Assembly (NCBI GenBank): GCA_017455945.1
Contig: JAFTLM010000320.1
Location: 1 to 9,205, forward strand
Length of the DNA stretch: 9,205 bases
Reading direction: 5' to 3'
Source of the DNA: Clostridia bacterium
GTDB taxonomy: Bacteria; Bacillota; Clostridia; Oscillospirales; CAG-272
This document shows positions 6,201 through 9,205 of the stretch, one piece after another. The notes under the pieces were generated by a model. The model had not been told where the DNA came from. It searched no databases and saw only the letters and a program-made list of their open reading frames with translations. Numbering within the stretch: position 1 is the first letter of the stretch; every line of letters begins with the position of its first letter. Made by a program: the position numbers and the translations under genes.

Positions 6201-9200
6201 AGACAACTTCGGCAAGGACAACGTCCGTATTGAACATTTCAATGCTCATATACTCTGCGTAATATATGGTTGTTACGGTCTCTTTACCGTTCTCAAGCTT
6301 AACATTGTATCCCTTTACAACAGGATGAGTTCTGAGGAATCCGTTGTAGTTTGTACCGAAGTTCATAAGGTTTCTGCCGTTTCCGTTGTGTACATAAGAA
6401 GCACCGGCAGTATTATTTACAAAATTAGCTTCATAATTGAAATCGAAATCTATCCAATAAGGAAGCGACGATGAACCTGCGTCTTCGGCATCGAAATAGA
6501 AATGTTTCATCTGGTTGGCGGACACAGTCGCACTTGCGGGATTTGACCAAGCAGTAGTATGTTTACCATCAGAATAAAGAGGAATATCTTGGTCGGGAGT
6601 TTCATAAACTCTGTCTCCGCACTTTTCACAAACGTACACGAAAGAGGTTCTGTCTCCGCTGTAGTCCGCAACGGCGGTTGCCTTCTTAGCACTGTGAGCG
6701 CAGGGAACATTTGTGATTGAGCTTCCGACTGTGGGAACAGCGGGAGCCACTCCCTCTCCGAGAACTTCGAGAATTGCTATCTTATTATAATTAAAGGAAG
6801 CATCAAGGTCAGCAGCACCGTAAGTTACGGCAGAAGAACCTGCATATTCGCCGGTCGCTACGTTTTCGCCGTCAATATAGAGGGTGTACGCATTACCGTT
6901 AAGCTTTACTCCTACGGCATAAGCCTTCTGCTCTGCCGTTGCAGAATATTCTCCCGAAACAAGCTTTCCGCCTTCAAGCTTAAGAAGAGCAGTATCGCCT
7001 ATTGCAAGAAGGTTACCGTCTTTGGTAAGGGTCTTGAGGTTCATATCGGTGGTTACCCAATACTCGCCTGTGGGTGCTGTATAAGAAAGGGTTTTGGTTC
7101 CCTTCTTGAGGTTCTCTATCTTATCAACAACAAGAGATTTTATCTCCTGTGTACCCGCACTGTAACCGCAATAGCAGGTATAGTCGGTATACTTGATAGA
7201 GCTTCCGTCTATGTAAAGCTCTTCCTCGGCACCAAACTCAACAGACGTATGAGTGTGGGTGTCCATAGGCATATTGCGGGTGTAGGTGATGCCGGACACA
7301 TTGGAGACACCCGTACCGGCATCGCCAAATCTTACTGCGGGATAGGTGCCGTTCTGTACCGCAGCAACGGTGTTCTTAAAGATACCGTTAGTTACGCTTC
7401 CGAAATACTGATTGTATATTCCGTTGGTATAGTCGGTCACGTAAACCTTGTAGCAGCCTGTTGCGGGGTCAAGATTGATATGGAACGAATATTTTTGATT
7501 CTCTACAAGGTAGAGTGTCCATACTCCCTTTGCCTCACCATACATAGTAACGTATGACTTAGTATCATCATATCTGTGAATGTTCAATAACTGACTGTAC
7601 GACTTATCTTTAACCATCCACGTAATCCAGGATCTTCTGGCATCAGTGGCATACGAACTCGGAACTACAGAGGTATAGGTGATATCAAAGTTGAGCCACC
7701 AATCGTCGGCAGCCTGAGTTGTGGTACCCATAAGAAGCTCGTGGTAATTGGTTGCCCCTTCGCCGGTTTTCCACAACTTGGAATACTGTGCTCCGTTACC
7801 GAAAGAAGTGAACGAGGTATCTTCCAATATGAGATTGGGGTATTCTTCGTTCTCCACCGCACCGCACAGTCTGCACACGTTCTTTGCTACAACGCCGTTA
7901 TTTGCTACGGGTGTAAGCTGATAATCTGCATTCCAAAGGCTGTCGTGGTCACCGCCGCAGTCAAGGACGGTTATCTTCATATCGTCCACAGAAACGCAGT
8001 CACCGCCGACAAGGTCGGTAATCTTAAAGCCTGTGCCGGCACCCAAATTATAGTTATACGTTCCGCAAAGCTTATCATCTACGTATATCTCTACATACAT
8101 TATTGTCTTATAGCGCTTGAAGTCGAGAGTGATATGCACCTCTTCGCCAAGTGTATATGTACAAGCATTGTCGATAGCCGCATTGGATATTGCGGCGGTA
8201 ACGCGTCCGTCCAGATACGTTCCGTCTGCGGGGGTAATTTTTTTGGTGTTATAAAGCAAATTGCCGTCTTCGTCTGTAGCCTGAACGTAGACAGGGTTAC
8301 CGTTTTCGTCCACCTTAGGCGCACCTGTTTCCTCGTCTGTAGCCTGAACGTAAACGGGGTTGCCGTTTTCGTCCACCTTAGGTTCACCTGTTTCTTCATC
8401 GGTATCCTGGACGTAAATGGGGCTTTCAAGGTCGGGTTCGGTATAGCTATAACCACCTGACGCCCAACCGATTTTTGAATCGGCGGTGAAGTCATAGGAT
8501 ATATCTTGTCCCGTAGCGTAGAAATATCCTACGTTTTCCTTGCCTTCGGCAACAGCCGCAACAGAGTTTGCCTTGGTTCCGTCCTCGTTAAAGGCTATCT
8601 TGCCCACACCGGGAGCGGTAACCTTGAGGAACCAAGAATCAGCATATTGGGTTGCACCGTCTTTCTGATACGAATATCTGTATGACAGCAACGACATACC
8701 TCTGTGACGGGTTGTGGGATAATTCAGCTTATTGTTCTGGTCACCCGTTCCGCCAAAATCTTTGGTTACGGCAATGTCCATTTCCCAAGTAAAGTGCTTA
8801 GGGCCGTCTGTACTGCTGAAAAACAGTTCTTCCATTCCGTTGTTCTGATCGGCATGAATATAAGCAGGAGCGGTAATGGCAACTCTACCGTCATCGCCGT
8901 ACTGTCTCAGAACCGCTTGATTTTTATTTCCAAAATAGAAACCGTAGTTATCGTAGATAAACTTTCTGTTATCTACGGTATCGGCGGCTTCGTCTTCGGT
9001 TCCCTCGGTGCTGTCTACAATTCCGTTACCGTTCTTATCGTCCGGCTCGACAGTGTCAAAATTGACAGTATCGAGAAGGTTGTAGAAGCCACGAGTTTGC
9101 GGTTTCGCGCTGTTTTCCGCTGCTGACGTGCCGAATGAGAATGACGATAGGATAAAGGTCATCATCAAAACGGCAAGCAGTATTCGCATACTTGTTCTTT

Positions 9201-9204
9201 TCAT
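3283..9204 (-). CDS. Giant secreted modular protein (protein A), ConA/LamG-like and CxxC-ribbon repeats, function unknown
   Basis: 1973 codons, ATG at 9204, TAA at 3285-3283. The ATG is favoured because a signal peptide follows at once: KR-rich n-region, hydrophobic core at about 8-24, TSA-A cleavage near residues 28-29. Only one base precedes it, so no RBS can be checked. Visible order: EF-hand-like loop 56-67; beta sandwich S1 (about 85-415) containing a D/E-rich tandem repeat (264-312); Cys/His motif C416, H420, C444, C447; sandwich S2 (458-645); HTH/CYC motif (650-679); small LamG-like unit (705-815); C835/H837/C859/C862; sandwich S3 (885-1065); HEH/CYC (1067-1095); LamG-like unit (1115-1235); C1253/H1255/C1288/C1291; sandwich S4 (1320-1538); Cys-poor C-terminal region (1540-1973). 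LamG-type calls rest on patterns such as LYxDGE and IYVNG, and are inference. No catalytic signature, SLH domain, LPxTG motif or C-terminal membrane segment is seen. Likely an extracellular binding or adhesive protein. The gene is certain; the role is weakly supported. Confidence 0.93.
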   Translation of the reverse strand: MKRTSMRILLAVLMMTFILSSFSFGTSAAENSAKPQTRGFYNLLDTVNFDTVEPDDKNGNGIVDSTEGTEDEAADTVDNRKFIYDNYGFYFGNKNQAVLRQYGDDGRVAITAPAYIHADQNNGMEELFFSSTDGPKHFTWEMDIAVTKDFGGTGDQNNKLNYPTTRHRGMSLLSYRYSYQKDGATQYADSWFLKVTAPGVGKIAFNEDGTKANSVAAVAEGKENVGYFYATGQDISYDFTADSKIGWASGGYSYTEPDLESPIYVQDTDEETGEPKVDENGNPVYVQATDEETGAPKVDENGNPVYVQATDEDGNLLYNTKKITPADGTYLDGRVTAAISNAAIDNACTYTLGEEVHITLDFKRYKTIMYVEIYVDDKLCGTYNYNLGAGTGFKITDLVGGDCVSVDDMKITVLDCGGDHDSLWNADYQLTPVANNGVVAKNVCRLCGAVENEEYPNLILEDTSFTSFGNGAQYSKLWKTGEGATNYHELLMGTTTQAADDWWLNFDITYTSVVPSSYATDARRSWITWMVKDKSYSQLLNIHRYDDTKSYVTMYGEAKGVWTLYLVENQKYSFHINLDPATGCYKVYVTDYTNGIYNQYFGSVTNGIFKNTVAAVQNGTYPAVRFGDAGTGVSNVSGITYTRNMPMDTHTHTSVEFGAEEELYIDGSSIKYTDYTCYCGYSAGTQEIKSLVVDKIENLKKGTKTLSYTAPTGEYWVTTDMNLKTLTKDGNLLAIGDTALLKLEGGKLVSGEYSATAEQKAYAVGVKLNGNAYTLYIDGENVATGEYAGSSAVTYGAADLDASFNYNKIAILEVLGEGVAPAVPTVGSSITNVPCAHSAKKATAVADYSGDRTSFVYVCEKCGDRVYETPDQDIPLYSDGKHTTAWSNPASATVSANQMKHFYFDAEDAGSSSLPYWIDFDFNYEANFVNNTAGASYVHNGNGRNLMNFGTNYNGFLRTHPVVKGYNVKLENGKETVTTIYYAEYMSIEMFNTDVVLAEVVSGETVHFSIYVNTETRDLEIYVNGEHKYTWTDYLDYSGTWNGNYIRINDGTQLNFSMKNLRFTRAHEHTTDYAADITVNSADTWLGHSDADCYCGAKVFKENSISENLAGALSARIEGNGTVTLPADRDYWFATDIHIAKLSDTNLLTLGTEALLSLNGGKLVDKNGEEIADVEANTTVQIAYNMLHFNENTIRLYVNGVEVGAYVVNGDTSLTLGADGLADINFLYTKVAELGDYFTPVAPAYSDSYVSTCIHTPTDDGYQFITVPGKTYSSGMRGVNKLIYSYICSACGERVYEMQGETLNVNATHKAATSVKKALGKATLTSPADFDIYGDRLTAVEGAKFIPVDVASIGLGAEPYWISFELSGTVSPDQVFAVAASGKGSGGSFFALFAEDINVYVQMMRAYGVLLSDEDKAAVDAGTFNDYVKVTYKEVDYYYYNNRVGIRPYQGDRPTSKTEEDFVITFKSGDVHNVAIYVEPNIAKSEYVYTIYVDGVKMSVQTSTGKAHFDQLLGNYSIRLTDGNYGSFYFNNLSLVKAAQHGMTSHDVALEEGMTFGEQVSVFELTASLNNLSNENAYYPLVSLNRDHVKLSPLFVNASTGELAYKTNGNQYVSLEHTLTNEPMQIVIVFDEMTSTFRYHFDTAVVEDVSAYHHYFNISDGAKVENVTLLDGGYTGFGVNVTLNDAYNIGSSDTAEVWGFQYKELSGDIRIISGLNGRYYDEVGGYVQLYKNGALVKDAKASEDTVYSGFVNNDHDVSAGDLGFKYVSILPIKWDGEVKFEAGTNYYIIYRPYVVLCGVEYLGEPVKINVTYDGSEAPVYAFDDNYSLNSVTDNAANITYTGHYYKDNANNTIAGTKTMPFVSTEELDLVVRDGYFYGGGAYYEFSVNPESANAAFIVIDSGANATFNLYLNGSETAVEYDVVNGRNYLPVENLVAGEVNSIKIERKVGYREYPLVFKGMVLEGDIVAPVAAE
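5314..6006 (-). repeat. Cassette copy A-2: HxH/CxC motif, LamG-like unit, CxH/CxxC ribbon
   Basis: Residues 1067-1297 of protein A. First motif H1067-E-H1069 with C1093-Y-C1095-G. The beta-rich unit has LPADRDYWFATD (1125-1136), LGTEALLSLNGGKLV (1150-1164) and IRLYVNG (1194-1200). The closing motif is C1253-I-H1255 with C1288-S-A-C1291-G-E-R-V-Y-E. The GGKLV string is shared with copy A-1 (745-749), which supports internal duplication. The HTP-x-D-D-G-Y stretch after the CxH is shared with cassette B-1. Confidence 0.7.
6601..7257 (-). repeat. Cassette copy A-1: HxH/CxC motif, LamG-like unit, CxH/CxxC ribbon
   Basis: Residues 650-868 of protein A. The cassette opens with H650-T-H652 and closes the first motif with C677-Y-C679-G. 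A roughly 110-residue beta-rich unit follows, with APTGEYW (710-716), IGDTALL (735-741) and GNAYTLYIDGE (770-780). It ends with C835-A-H837 and C859-E-K-C862-G-D-R-V-Y-E. The four Cys/His ligands in each small motif suggest metal-binding knuckles. The LamG-like assignment is by pattern only. This unit is the closest in-window relative of cassette B-2. Confidence 0.7.
7864..7959 (-). other. Cys/His knuckle between sandwiches S1 and S2 of protein A
   Basis: C416-GGD-H420 is followed 24 residues later by C444-R-L-C447-G. This gives four potential metal ligands in a 32-residue linker that also contains W424 and ADYQLTPV (426-433). It differs from the two cassette motifs by its CxxxH start. The corresponding linker in protein B keeps ADYQ-x-x-PV but no Cys or His. 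Zinc or another structural metal is an inference from ligand spacing. Confidence 0.55.
8276..8418 (-). repeat. 63-bp in-frame tandem repeat in protein A
   Basis: Two full 63-bp units (8276-8338 and 8339-8401) and the start of a third (8402 to about 8418) follow each other with no spacer. The repeated mark GTAGCCTG / GTAGCCTG / GTATCCTG (plus strand) recurs exactly 63 bases apart. In protein A this gives a 21-residue unit starting YVQ[AD]TDEETG and ending in VDENGNPV (residues 264-284 and 285-305), then a diverged part unit from 306. The unit is acidic and repeats DENGN. Differences between copies are mostly synonymous. Copy number can change without breaking the frame. Confidence 0.92.
9004..9039 (-). 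other. EF-hand-like calcium loop near N-terminus of protein A
   Basis: Residues 56-67 read DKNGNGIVDSTE. They place D, N, N, I, D and E at positions 1, 3, 5, 7, 9 and 12 of a canonical EF-hand loop, with glycine at position 6. The loop is single, close behind the signal peptide and flanked by acidic residues. Protein B has an acidic stretch here (FDDYDSS) but no such loop. Calcium binding is inferred from the pattern only. Confidence 0.5.
9118..9204 (-). other. Sec signal peptide of protein A
   Basis: Residues 1-29 show a basic n-region (K2, R3, R7), a hydrophobic core (ILLAVLMMTFIL) and a small-residue c-region (GTSAAE). Cleavage by signal peptidase I is expected after A28 or A29. No lipobox cysteine is present, so the protein is predicted to be released or non-covalently attached rather than lipid-anchored. 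Confidence 0.88.
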
Positions 9205-9205
9205 C

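Noticed and set aside
5332..7959. Heme-binding motifs (c-type cytochrome) from the CxxC pairs
   Set aside because: Each CxxC is followed by glycine rather than histidine, so the CxxCH heme signature is absent.
8276..8418. CRISPR-like array
   Set aside because: The 63-bp units abut with no unique spacers, and translate in frame as part of protein A.
7741..8460. Open frame of 239 codons on the plus strand with internal repetition
   Set aside because: The repetition is the mirror of the 63-bp repeat of protein A read on the other strand. It is antisense to a strongly supported gene.
8100..8495. Open frame of 131 codons on the minus strand in another frame
   Set aside because: It overlaps protein A out of frame, and its Thr/Lys/Arg-rich repeats are a frame-shifted reading of the 63-bp repeat.
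9004..9039. Dockerin domain in protein A
   Set aside because: Only one calcium-loop repeat is present and it is N-terminal. A type I dockerin has two such repeats with paired helices.

Overview
The window is almost entirely coding on the minus strand. It holds two very large, modular, secreted proteins in tandem, separated by one 237-bp intergenic region. Both proteins start with Sec-type signal peptides. Both are built from beta-rich segments that look like concanavalin-A/LamG-type sandwiches, interspersed with small Cys/His motifs (CxxC, HxH and CxC). No catalytic domain, transporter, phage, IS, tRNA/rRNA or CRISPR feature is visible. The style (AAGGAAG ribosome-binding site, sigma-A promoter, Asn/Tyr/Thr-rich giant extracellular proteins with CxxCG ribbon motifs, mid GC content) suggests an uncultured, host-associated member of the Clostridia (Bacillota). 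That taxonomic call is an inference from style, not from a marker gene.

Layout in the direction of transcription (right to left): protein A at 9204-3283 (1973 aa, complete apart from unseen upstream DNA); a perfect 14-bp hairpin terminator candidate at 3265-3236; a GC-rich inverted repeat at 3219-3205; an A/T-rich tract and a good sigma-A promoter (TTGACA-17-TATCAT) at 3128-3100; a ribosome-binding site at about 3057; and protein B from 3045 running off the left edge (at least 1015 aa).

A and B are paralogues. They share the N-terminal YNLL...FD motif, the first large sandwich, an ADYQ-x-x-PV linker, and a repeating cassette of [HxH...CxC] - [about 110-aa LamG-like unit] - [CxH...CxxCGxxVYE]. 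A has two complete cassettes. B has one complete copy and one whose leading Cys/His element is missing. A also carries a 63-bp in-frame tandem repeat, an EF-hand-like loop near its N-terminus, and a distinct Cys-poor C-terminal region. The most plausible role is a pair of extracellular, possibly glycan-binding or adhesive, proteins. Function is unproven. Each gene probably has its own transcript, although read-through past the weak terminator is possible.
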